Shown here: one piece after another, positions 1-6,983 of the stretch
How the letters are laid out: every line of letters starts with the position of its first letter
How positions within the stretch are numbered: the first letter of the stretch is position 1
Source of the DNA: Occultella kanbiaonis
Lineage (GTDB): Bacteria; Actinomycetota; Actinomycetes; Actinomycetales; Beutenbergiaceae
Direction: 5' to 3'
Assembly: GCF_009708215.1 (NCBI RefSeq)
Contig: NZ_CP046175.1
Location: forward strand, 1,302,001 to 1,366,000
DNA: 64,000 bases
The notes under the pieces: generated by a model
What the model was told of the DNA's origin: nothing
Seen by the model: only the letters and a program-made list of their open reading frames with translations
The model's database searches: none
Made by a program: the position numbers and the translations under genes

Positions 1-442
1 CGGTCGCGACCGGGAGGGCGGCCGCCAGCCGTCGGACGATCCTGGCGTCGGCTGTTGCGGTGTCCTCGAGCAGCCGCGGCAACTCGTCCTTGCCGGCCGG
101 GTGGGCCGGGGCGCCCGGGAACACCCGGACGAAGCCGGCCCCGAGATCGTCGGCCAGGTGCAGATGGGCGATGAGGGCGGCGACCACGGACTCGTCGTCG
201 GTGACGGCACCCGCACGGATGCCACTTGCCACCGCGAGGACCTCGATGCCGGCGGCCTCCAGTTCCGCACGGATCCTGGTCCGCTCGGCCGTCGTCAGAC
301 CGGTGTGGATCAGAGCGTCCGGGGCGGCGCGCAACTCGACCAGGTCGACCTCGTGGCGGGTGACCACGTCGATCACGGTCGCGAGATCGTCACCCGGGGC
401 GCCGAGCGTGGACGCACCGAGGCGCCAGTGCCCGCCTGTCAC
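1..442 (-). CDS. Xylose-isomerase-like TIM-barrel enzyme (sugar phosphate isomerase/epimerase), 3' part outside window
   Basis: Partial gene. 147 codons are present on the minus strand and the reading frame leaves the window at position 1 without a stop. The start is a GTG at 442 that overlaps the stop of the upstream dehydrogenase by 4 bases (GTGA), so the two are translationally coupled. The N-terminus shows the first strand of a TIM barrel (HWRLGASTLG), then DLVELR and later GAGFVRVFPG, which is the usual pattern of the AP-endonuclease-2/xylose-isomerase-like superfamily, where strands alternate with helices and acidic/His metal ligands come later (not visible here). Members isomerise or epimerise sugars or sugar acids. 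Paired with a hydroxyacid dehydrogenase and a sugar ABC importer it probably acts in a catabolic route for a sugar or sugar acid. The substrate cannot be told from this fragment. Confidence 0.7.
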   Translation of the reverse strand, partial: MTGGHWRLGASTLGAPGDDLATVIDVVTRHEVDLVELRAAPDALIHTGLTTAERTRIRAELEAAGIEVLAVASGIRAGAVTDDESVVAALIAHLHLADDLGAGFVRVFPGAPAHPAGKDELPRLLEDTATADARIVRRLAAALPVAT

Positions 443-1461
443 GCCATCACCCCCATCGCCTCCGACGTGACCTCTTCCTCGGCGGGCAGGCCCTCGGTGT
501 ACCGCGCCAGCTCCGTGAGGGCGCGGCGACTCATCATCCGGGTCTCGGCCCCCAGCGATCCGGCGATGTGGGGCGTGATCATCACGTTCGGGAGGTCATA
601 GAGGATGGATCCAGCCGGCAGCGGCTCGGGATCGGTCACATCGAGGATCGCGTCGAGCCGTCCCGAGGCGCACTCCGCCTCGAGCGCCGTGGTGTCGACC
701 AGGGAACCTCGTGAGGTGTTGATGAGGGTGGCGCCGTCGCGCATCAGTGCGAGCTGGGGGGCCGCGAGCATGTGGTGCGTGCTCGGCAACTGTGGGGCGT
801 GCACGCTCACGACGTCCGAACTGGTCAGGAGCTCCTCGAGCCCGACGCGTCGCGCCCCGGCGGCCGCTATCCGGTCCGCGTCGACGAACGGGTCATAGAC
901 GAGCGTCTGGACCTGCAGGCCGAGCAGCCGCTGCGCAACCCGCGCACCGATCCGGGAGAACCCGATCAGGCCGATCGTGCGGTCGACGTTGCCGAGCTGG
1001 GCGCGATGACGGTGCTTGTAGGCCCAGTCCTCGCGGTGGCTGCGGGCGGCCTGGGCGAGGAACGGGGCCTTCTTGCCGGCGAACACGATCGCCGCGAAGG
1101 TGAACTGCGCGACCGGCTCCGCGTTCTCCTCGGCGGCTGTCGTCACACGGATCCCACGGGCCCAGAGCTCGTCGGAGACGAGGGATCGCACCGTGCCGGC
1201 GCAGTGGAAGACCGCCTGCAGGTGCGGCGCGGCGGCCAGGCGGTCGCCGTCCAGCCTCGGGCAACCCCACGACGTGATCAGGACCTCGGCGTCGGCGAGG
1301 CGGGCCCGTGCTGCGGGCGAGTCGAGTTCGGACACGGGAGTCGGGTCCGGACCGAGGTCGGCCAGCGTGTGCAGGCGCTCGAGCTCGGCGGGACCGAACT
1401 GCTCCGGGAAGACCCGGTCCTGCATCACGAGCAGGGCCTTGGGCCGGTGGCGCGGTGACAT
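439..1461 (-). CDS. D-isomer-specific 2-hydroxyacid dehydrogenase family protein
   Basis: NAD(P)-dependent reductase/dehydrogenase of 2-hydroxy/2-keto acids, cytoplasmic. The C-terminal half has the Rossmann segment TIGLIGFSRIGARVA (a GxGxxG variant in which the second glycine is replaced, GFSRIG), then the substrate-binding/catalytic NTSRG (Arg), a downstream acidic residue in DVTDPEPLP (Glu) and the catalytic His in PHIAGS. These are the three catalytic positions of the family. Length about 340 residues, normal. I chose the ATG at 1461, preceded by GAGGAA; an in-frame ATG at 1506 would add 15 residues but has no ribosome-binding site. It is co-transcribed with the downstream isomerase-like gene (4-base overlap) and divergent from the DeoR/LacI hybrid regulator, with a palindrome between them. 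Likely role: oxidation or reduction of a sugar-derived acid imported by the nearby ABC system (inference). Confidence 0.82.
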   Translation of the reverse strand: MSPRHRPKALLVMQDRVFPEQFGPAELERLHTLADLGPDPTPVSELDSPAARARLADAEVLITSWGCPRLDGDRLAAAPHLQAVFHCAGTVRSLVSDELWARGIRVTTAAEENAEPVAQFTFAAIVFAGKKAPFLAQAARSHREDWAYKHRHRAQLGNVDRTIGLIGFSRIGARVAQRLLGLQVQTLVYDPFVDADRIAAAGARRVGLEELLTSSDVVSVHAPQLPSTHHMLAAPQLALMRDGATLINTSRGSLVDTTALEAECASGRLDAILDVTDPEPLPAGSILYDLPNVMITPHIAGSLGAETRMMSRRALTELARYTEGLPAEEEVTSEAMGVMA

Positions 1462-1546
1462 GGTTCCTCGTATCCCATCGTCGGGTGAGTGAGCGCATCC
1501 CATCATCGGGAGGTGCGTGGGCCTGGCTCGATTAGATCAAGTACGA

Positions 1547-1563
1547 TCATGAACGTTACATGA
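1547..1563. promoter_or_regulatory. Palindromic operator candidate between the dehydrogenase and the regulator
   Basis: The 17-mer has perfect arms TCATG (1547-1551) and CATGA (1559-1563) around AACGTTA. It sits in the 183-base divergent gap, 86 bases from the dehydrogenase start and 82 from the regulator start, as expected for an autoregulatory or shared operator. It does not match the TGYTC-N6-GARCA boxes upstream of the ABC operon, so it may serve another protein. Confidence 0.4.
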
Positions 1564-1644
1564 CGATCCGCATGGTAGCGGACTGATCATCGGCTCGTGC
1601 CGTGACACGAATCTGCCACTGCTCGTGGGACTGGAGTACCGAAG

Positions 1645-2754
1645 ATGGACGACGAGTCAGCAGGCAGTCCGCGCGCCCTTCTGCCCGAAGATCGGCGTGA
1701 ACGGCTCCTCGCCGTGCTCCAGGACGGTGCGACGCATCGAATCGACACGCTCGCCACGACGCTCGGCGTCACCGCCGTGACGGTGCGCCGCGACGTGGGG
1801 CTGCTCGCGCACGAGGGTCACGTGCACCGGGTCCGCGGCGGGGTGCGGCAGGTACGGGTCGCGGCGGACGCCCGCCTGGTGCCGGCCCGACAGACCAGCC
1901 GGGGCCTCATCCTCGGCATGGTGGTGCCGACCCTGCGTCACAACTACTGGCCGGAGATCGCCAGGGGCGCGACGGCCGCGGCCGACGAGCGCGGTGCGAC
2001 CATCGCGCTACGGGGCTCGACCTATGAGCCGGCCGAATACCGCAGGGACGTCGAGGGTCTGCTCGAGACCACGCATGTGGACGGACTGATCCTGGCTCCG
2101 GACCCGCGGGTGGCCGAGCCCGATCTGGGGGAGTGGCTGGGGTCGCTCGGGGTGCCGGTGACGTTGGCGGAACGGCAGCTCGAGGTCGGGCGATACTCCC
2201 AGCCGATCGAGGCTGTCTCGACGGACCACGAACTCGGCGGGGTGCTGGCAGTGCGCTATCTGCACGCCCGCGGACATCGGAGGGTCGCGCTCATGGTCTC
2301 CGACTCGGTCACCGCGGGCCAGTTGCGGCAGGGCTGGCGTGCGGCCTGCGAGGAACTCGGGCTGCCGATCGACGGCACACCCGAGGCAACGATCAGGGTC
2401 TACTCCGACCCCGGCTGGCGGGCGGCTCTGGACGAGTTCATCGAGCGGATGCGGGCCAGCGCCGCCACCGCTGTCCTCGTGCACCCGGACGACGATGCGC
2501 TCGAGCTCGTCGGCCGCTGCGCCGAAGTGGGCGTCCGGGTGCCCGAGGACCTCTCGGTGATCAGCTACAACGATGAGGTGGCGAACCTCGCGTCGCCCGC
2601 GATCACCGCCATGAGCCCACCGAAGGCGATGATCGGGCGGTACGCCGTGGAACTGATGCTCTCCAGGCTCGCGCCCGGCGGATCCGACCTGCCCGTCCGC
2701 CGAGTCATCCTCACTCCGGCACTGAACGAGCGTGCCTCGACGGCGCGGGTCTGA
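1645..2754 (+). CDS. Hybrid transcriptional regulator: DeoR-type HTH joined to a LacI-type sugar-binding domain
   Basis: 369 residues. Residues 10-70 form a DeoR-family winged helix: RRERLLAVLQ, then the recognition segment LGVTAVTVRRDVGLLAHEG and the wing HRVRGGV. From about residue 90 the sequence becomes a periplasmic-binding-protein fold of the LacI/GalR sensor type (LGMVVPTLRHNYWPEIARG, later AVRYLHARGHRRVALM and VPEDLSVISYNDEVANLASP). LacI proteins normally carry their own N-terminal HTH, so this is a domain swap, a combination seen in some actinobacteria. It probably represses the ABC sugar operon immediately downstream and perhaps the divergent dehydrogenase genes, with release by a sugar ligand (inference). 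The DeoR-type HTH agrees with the TGTTC-N6-GARCA operators at 2826-2871, which resemble GlpR-type DeoR sites. Confidence 0.88.
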   Translation: MDDESAGSPRALLPEDRRERLLAVLQDGATHRIDTLATTLGVTAVTVRRDVGLLAHEGHVHRVRGGVRQVRVAADARLVPARQTSRGLILGMVVPTLRHNYWPEIARGATAAADERGATIALRGSTYEPAEYRRDVEGLLETTHVDGLILAPDPRVAEPDLGEWLGSLGVPVTLAERQLEVGRYSQPIEAVSTDHELGGVLAVRYLHARGHRRVALMVSDSVTAGQLRQGWRAACEELGLPIDGTPEATIRVYSDPGWRAALDEFIERMRASAATAVLVHPDDDALELVGRCAEVGVRVPEDLSVISYNDEVANLASPAITAMSPPKAMIGRYAVELMLSRLAPGGSDLPVRRVILTPALNERASTARV

Positions 2755-2820
2755 CGCGCCGCGGTGCCGTCACGCCGTGGCGGGGAGCGCAGCAGTCGCT
2801 TCGGTCGCGCCGATGTGATG

Positions 2821-2871
2821 TAGCATGCTCAGCACTGAACACGCGTGAGCAGAGATGTTCAGTATTGAGCA
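2821..2871 (+). promoter_or_regulatory. Promoter/operator region of the sugar ABC operon: two near-palindromes
   Basis: Two 16-mers, TGCTCAGCACTGAACA (2826-2841) and TGTTCAGTATTGAGCA (2856-2871), each fit TGYTCA-N4-TGARCA. Their centres are 30 bases apart, about three helical turns, so two dimers could bind the same face of the helix. The two sites are also inverted copies of each other with only two mismatches. A -10-like TAGCAT (2821-2826) touches the first site, so binding would block initiation. The remaining 230 bases to the next gene hold nothing I recognise. Confidence 0.6.
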
Positions 2872-3102
2872 GACTGAGGCAACAAACGGCAACAAGGCGG
2901 GGCCGCACCCACGGCGTGGCTAGCGTCACAACTGAAGCCCACCCGCGTCCATCGTCGGACCCGGACCCCACAAGTACACAGACCTCCGCACACGTGAGCT
3001 CCGCAGATCCCCCGGCGGCACGTCGGCACGACAGGTGCCAGCGGTTCACCACTCACAGGGGGTGGGTCAGAGCACCCACCCCAGATCCGAAAGGACCAAG
3101 CA

Positions 3103-4383
3103 ATGACGCTTCGCAGACGAGACTTCCTGGCCGCATCCGGTGTGTCCATCTCCGCGCTCGCCCTCGCGGCCTGCTCCGGCGGCGGCAGCGGTGGTGGCGG
3201 CAACGGCGGTGGCGGCGGCGGCGGAGAGATCTCGATCCTCACGCCCGAGTTCGCGGGCACCACGGGCAAGGCGGCGTTCGAGGGCGGCATTCTGGACGGC
3301 TTCTTCGAGGGCAGCGACTTCACCTACAAGGTCGACTACACGGACTGGACGAAGCTGAACGAGAAGCTGTCCACCTCGGTGGCAGGTGGCCTGGTCGCTG
3401 ACATGATCATGCCCGGGGCGGGCTGGGTGGAGCCGTTCGCCCACAAGGGCGTCCTGACCGAACTGCCGGAGTCGCTGCTGGACGGGCTCCCGGTCAACGA
3501 GAACCTGCTCGCCCAGTGCCGCTACGAGGGCACGCTGCACGCACTGCCGTTCTTCGTCGACGGTCGCATCTGCATCTACAACAGGGCGATGTTCGACGCG
3601 GCGGGCATCGCCGACATCCCCACCAACCTGGATGACCTGCGCGAGGCGCTCAAGGAGGTCACGCCGGACGGCGGCGTGGGCATCGACCTGTTCTCCTCGA
3701 ACATCCGCCAGACCTGGAGCCACCTCCTCGGCTGCTTCGGCGGGCGGCTGTTCAACGACGACGGCACCGAGGTGACCTTCACCGACGGCACCGGGGTGGC
3801 GGCGCTGCAGTACATGCTCGACCTCGTCGCCGACGGCACCGCGAACTTCGACGTCAAGGGCGCCGAGGGCCAACCCCGCCCGTGGCAGCAGGGGCAGGCG
3901 GCCGTCGACCTGCTCAACTCGAGCCTCTGGCCGTCCTTCACGGAGCAGAGCCCGGACCTGGTCACCGAGGACGCGATGGGGATGTTCCTGCTGCCGTCCG
4001 CCGAGACCGGCGGGGACCCGGTGATGTGGACCGGTGGCACGCTGCTGACCATGTCCTCCCGCAGCGCGAACCCGGAGAAGGTCCAGGAGCTCATGAGCTA
4101 CATGCTCGAAGCCGGCCCACTGCTGACCGCGGTCACCGAGAGTGGCAAGGTGCCGGCCCGGACCGACATCGACGACCCGGTCGTGACCGACAACCTCATG
4201 GCGCAGTACACGATCGACAACTTCGACTACGCCACGGCGTTCGAGGGCGGCAGCCCTGCCTGGATGGAGATCCGTGGCCTGGTCGCGCCCGAGCTCGAGG
4301 CGGCCGTCACCGGCCAGAAGACGGCGCAGCAGGCCATCGACGCCCTCGCGGCGGCCTCCCAGGACGCGCTCTCGCGCGTCTGA
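3103..4383 (+). CDS. ABC transporter extracellular sugar-binding lipoprotein (family 1)
   Basis: Captures a sugar outside the membrane and delivers it to the two permeases encoded next. The N-terminus combines a twin-arginine-like start (RRRDFLAASG) with a lipobox ALAAC, so Cys24 would be lipidated. A Gly-rich linker follows (about residues 26-42). The rest reads as a family 1 solute-binding protein: two lobes, EISILTPEFAG at the start of the mature domain, and tryptophans and acidic residues scattered as in oligosaccharide binders. 426 residues is normal. The start has an AAAGGA site 7 bases upstream. First gene of an importer operon (binding protein, two permeases, DUF624 protein). No ATPase gene is present, as is typical of CUT1 importers in actinobacteria that share MsiK. 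The ligand is unknown. Confidence 0.92.
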   Translation: MTLRRRDFLAASGVSISALALAACSGGGSGGGGNGGGGGGGEISILTPEFAGTTGKAAFEGGILDGFFEGSDFTYKVDYTDWTKLNEKLSTSVAGGLVADMIMPGAGWVEPFAHKGVLTELPESLLDGLPVNENLLAQCRYEGTLHALPFFVDGRICIYNRAMFDAAGIADIPTNLDDLREALKEVTPDGGVGIDLFSSNIRQTWSHLLGCFGGRLFNDDGTEVTFTDGTGVAALQYMLDLVADGTANFDVKGAEGQPRPWQQGQAAVDLLNSSLWPSFTEQSPDLVTEDAMGMFLLPSAETGGDPVMWTGGTLLTMSSRSANPEKVQELMSYMLEAGPLLTAVTESGKVPARTDIDDPVVTDNLMAQYTIDNFDYATAFEGGSPAWMEIRGLVAPELEAAVTGQKTAQQAIDALAAASQDALSRV

Positions 4384-4409
4384 GCCGGAAAGCTCGTCAG
4401 GAACAGTCG

Positions 4410-5339
4410 ATGAGTACCAACACGGTCGACAGGCAGACCCTGTCCACGACCCGACGACGTCGAGTGCCCACGCTGACCCAGCGGCAGGGGCGTTGGGGTT
4501 TGTTGTTCGCCGCCCCGGCGACGGTTCAGATCGCTCTGTGGACGGGCCTGCCCGTCCTTGTGTCGATCATTCTGAGCTTCACGAACTACGACATGCTGAA
4601 CCCGCCGGAGTTCCTCGGGTTCGACAACTATGTGACCCTCGCGAACGACCCGGTGTTCTGGAAGGCGCTGGGCAACAACTTCATCATGGCGATCGTCGGG
4701 ATCCCGATCTCGATCCTGATCTCGTTGGCATTGGCCGTCATGCTGAACCAGGGCCTTCGGGGAAACTCGATCTTCCGGACGGCCGTGTTCCTGCCACACG
4801 TCACGGCGACCGTGGCGATCGCGATGATCTGGTTGTGGATCTACTCGCCGGGCGGCAACGGCTTGTTCAACATCGTGCTCGGCTTCTTCGGAGTGCCCAA
4901 CCAGGCGTTCCTGGCCAGCCCCTCGCAGGCATTGCCTTCGGTGATCCTGGTGACGATCTGGCAGGGCATCGGCCTGAAGATGATGATCTATCTGGCATCG
5001 TTGCAGGGGATCGACCAGCAGTTGTACGAGGCTGCCGACATCGACGGTGCGTCGGCCGTGCAGAAGTTCTTCCGGATCACGATACCGATGCTCAAGCCGG
5101 TGACGTTCTTCATCCTGGTGACCTCCATCGTCGGGAACTTCCAAACGTTCGACCTGATCTACAACCTGACGAACGGTGGTCCGGCGAACTCGACGACGGT
5201 CATCACGTATCAGATCTACCAGACGGCGTTCCAGCAGTTCCGGATGGGGCTGGCGACAGCTCAGTCCGTGGTGCTGTTGATCGTGCTGGTCGTCCTGACG
5301 ATCTTCTCGCGACGCATCACGGGTGGTAAAGATGACTGA
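4410..5339 (+). CDS. ABC sugar transporter permease, MalF/UgpA-like
   Basis: Integral membrane subunit of the sugar importer, 309 residues. About six transmembrane segments are visible, the first at GLLFAAPATVQIALWTGL. The cytoplasmic EAA loop that docks the ATPase is seen as YEAADIDGASAVQKFFRITI followed by PMLKP. The start is the ATG at 4410 with an AGGAA box. An apparent longer reading frame beginning at 3882 is only an extension into the binding-protein gene and is not used. It lies 26 bases after the binding-protein stop and overlaps the next permease by 8 bases. Confidence 0.93.
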   Translation: MSTNTVDRQTLSTTRRRRVPTLTQRQGRWGLLFAAPATVQIALWTGLPVLVSIILSFTNYDMLNPPEFLGFDNYVTLANDPVFWKALGNNFIMAIVGIPISILISLALAVMLNQGLRGNSIFRTAVFLPHVTATVAIAMIWLWIYSPGGNGLFNIVLGFFGVPNQAFLASPSQALPSVILVTIWQGIGLKMMIYLASLQGIDQQLYEAADIDGASAVQKFFRITIPMLKPVTFFILVTSIVGNFQTFDLIYNLTNGGPANSTTVITYQIYQTAFQQFRMGLATAQSVVLLIVLVVLTIFSRRITGGKDD

Positions 5340-6309
5340 CACCGTACTTCCCGGGACCCTCGATGCGTCGGCGGGCACCGAACAGGGCGCCGCCGAGCGC
5401 AAGGCCGCGGCTCGAACTGCGAAGCAGGCCAACAAGCGCTCGGCGAGCAAGAAGCGACGGATCTCGCGGGCGGCATTGACCGTCCTGCTGATCGTGGTGT
5501 CGTTCGTGATGGCGCTGCCATTCGTCTGGATGTTCCTGACGTCGGTGCGATCCTCGCCGGAGATCTTCTCGTCGGACATGCCGATGTGGCCCGCCGAGTG
5601 GCACTGGGAGAACTTCACGGTGGCACTGGAGCGTGCCCCGTTCGGGATCTATGCGCGCAACAGCTTCATCATCGCCGTGGTGCACACGATCTCCAACCTG
5701 GTGTTCGGGTCGATGGCGGGCTACGCGCTGGCCAAGATCCGGTTCAAGGGTTCGTCGGTGATCTTCGGATTCATCCTGGCCTCGATGATGATTCCGTTCT
5801 ACGCGATCGTCATCCCTGAGTTCCTGATGATCCGGTTCGTGCCGTTCGCCGGCGGCAACGACCTCTTCGGTCAGGGCGGCACCGGTTGGTACGACACCTG
5901 GTGGGCGTTGTTGATCCCGGGGTTGGTCTCGCCGTTCAACATCTTCCTGTTCCGGCAGTTCTTCATCTCCACGCCGACCGAGCTGATGGAGGCGGCCCGC
6001 ATCGACGGCGCCTCCGAGGCGCGCACGTTCGTGCAGATCATGGCGCCGCTGATCCGGCCCGGGATGCTCACCGTGGCGCTGCTGGCGTTCGAGGCCGGGT
6101 GGAACAACTTCCTCTGGCCGTTGCTGGTGACCTCCAGCACGAACCTACGCACGATCCAGCTCGGGCTCTCGGTGTTCCGGCAGGAGGCGGGCACGGAGTT
6201 CAACCTGTTGATGGCGGGCACCACGATGGCCGCGGTCCCGATGATCGTCATGTTCTTCTTCTTCCAGAAGCAGTTCGTGAACGGGTTCGTCGGATCCGGG
6301 CTCAAATAG
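5332..6309 (+). CDS. ABC sugar transporter permease, MalG/UgpE-like
   Basis: Second membrane subunit of the importer, 325 residues from the ATG at 5332 (a GTG at 5323 is in frame but fits the GGTGG box less well). A basic, Ala/Lys-rich cytoplasmic tail of about 45 residues precedes the first membrane span (ALTVLLIVVSFVMALPFVWM). The EAA motif is MEAARIDGASEARTFVQIMA and then PLIRPG, and the C-terminus (QKQFVNGFVGSGLK) is the conserved end of MalG-type permeases, which contacts the ATPase. It starts inside the last codons of the MalF-like gene (8-base overlap), so the two are coupled and form the heterodimeric pore. Confidence 0.94.
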   Translation: MTDTVLPGTLDASAGTEQGAAERKAAARTAKQANKRSASKKRRISRAALTVLLIVVSFVMALPFVWMFLTSVRSSPEIFSSDMPMWPAEWHWENFTVALERAPFGIYARNSFIIAVVHTISNLVFGSMAGYALAKIRFKGSSVIFGFILASMMIPFYAIVIPEFLMIRFVPFAGGNDLFGQGGTGWYDTWWALLIPGLVSPFNIFLFRQFFISTPTELMEAARIDGASEARTFVQIMAPLIRPGMLTVALLAFEAGWNNFLWPLLVTSSTNLRTIQLGLSVFRQEAGTEFNLLMAGTTMAAVPMIVMFFFFQKQFVNGFVGSGLK

Positions 6310-6321
6310 GGGGTGTCGGCG

Positions 6322-6957
6322 ATGGATCTGAACAGGTTCCTACGGGTCCCGGCGGCGCTGATCGCGGCGAACTGGGCCGGGCTGCTGGGGGTGGTGAGCG
6401 TTGCCGCGGTCATCCCCGCGTTCGCCGGGAACGCCCGGGTGATGGCGGATCTGGACGAACACGGCGACGTCTCCGGGCGTGTCGTGTTCGCCCAGATCCG
6501 TCGCACCACCGGCCGTGACCTGCCCGTCTCGCTGGCCTGGTGGGTCTATGTCCTCGTCGGCACTGCGACGGCGTGGCTCATGGTCACCGCGTTCGAGGGC
6601 GGCACCCGGGTCTTCTTCGTCGGGGTGCTCGTCCCGGTCTACTGGATCGTCGGCGCTCTGATCGGCGCCTACATCCGGTCCGCCGCCACCGTCAGCCTCG
6701 ACAGCGACCGCGCCGCCGTCATGACCGAGGCAGGACGCCTGGTGTTCACGGCACCGATCCGCACCCTCCTGACGGTCCCGGTCGTGCTCGCCATGACCCC
6801 CGTCTGGGCGCTGCCACCGATCACCATCGCCTGCGGCCTCAGCCTGCCCGCCTGGGCACTCAGCAAGACCTGGGGACCGACCACGACCGCCGCCCAACAC
6901 CGCGCCGACAGCGACGCCAACCACGACCCCGACGCCTGGAACCTCTCACCCGTCTGA
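6322..6957 (+). CDS. DUF624 (YesL-like) membrane protein
   Basis: 211 residues with about four to five hydrophobic spans (ALIAANWAGLLGVVSVAAVI near the N-terminus; then LAWWVYVLVGTATAWLMV, VFFVGVLVPVYWIVGALIG, and a last pair around residues 150-190). DUF624/YesL proteins usually sit at the end of sugar ABC importer operons, as here. Their biochemical role is not established. The start at 6322 is preceded by AGGGGG with 8-base spacing; an in-frame GTG at 6313 is too close to that box. Last gene of the importer operon. Confidence 0.8.
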   Translation: MDLNRFLRVPAALIAANWAGLLGVVSVAAVIPAFAGNARVMADLDEHGDVSGRVVFAQIRRTTGRDLPVSLAWWVYVLVGTATAWLMVTAFEGGTRVFFVGVLVPVYWIVGALIGAYIRSAATVSLDSDRAAVMTEAGRLVFTAPIRTLLTVPVVLAMTPVWALPPITIACGLSLPAWALSKTWGPTTTAAQHRADSDANHDPDAWNLSPV

Positions 6958-6983
6958 GGAGCAGCGGGTGCAGCTGCTGCTCA
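6955..6983. terminator. Shared hairpin overlapping two convergent stop codons
   Basis: TGAG-g-AGCAGC (6955-6965) pairs with GCTGCT-g-CTCA (6973-6983) around GGGTGCA. The stem includes the stop codon of the DUF624 gene and that of the convergent 532-residue protein, so it could end both transcripts. No U-tract follows. Confidence 0.45.
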
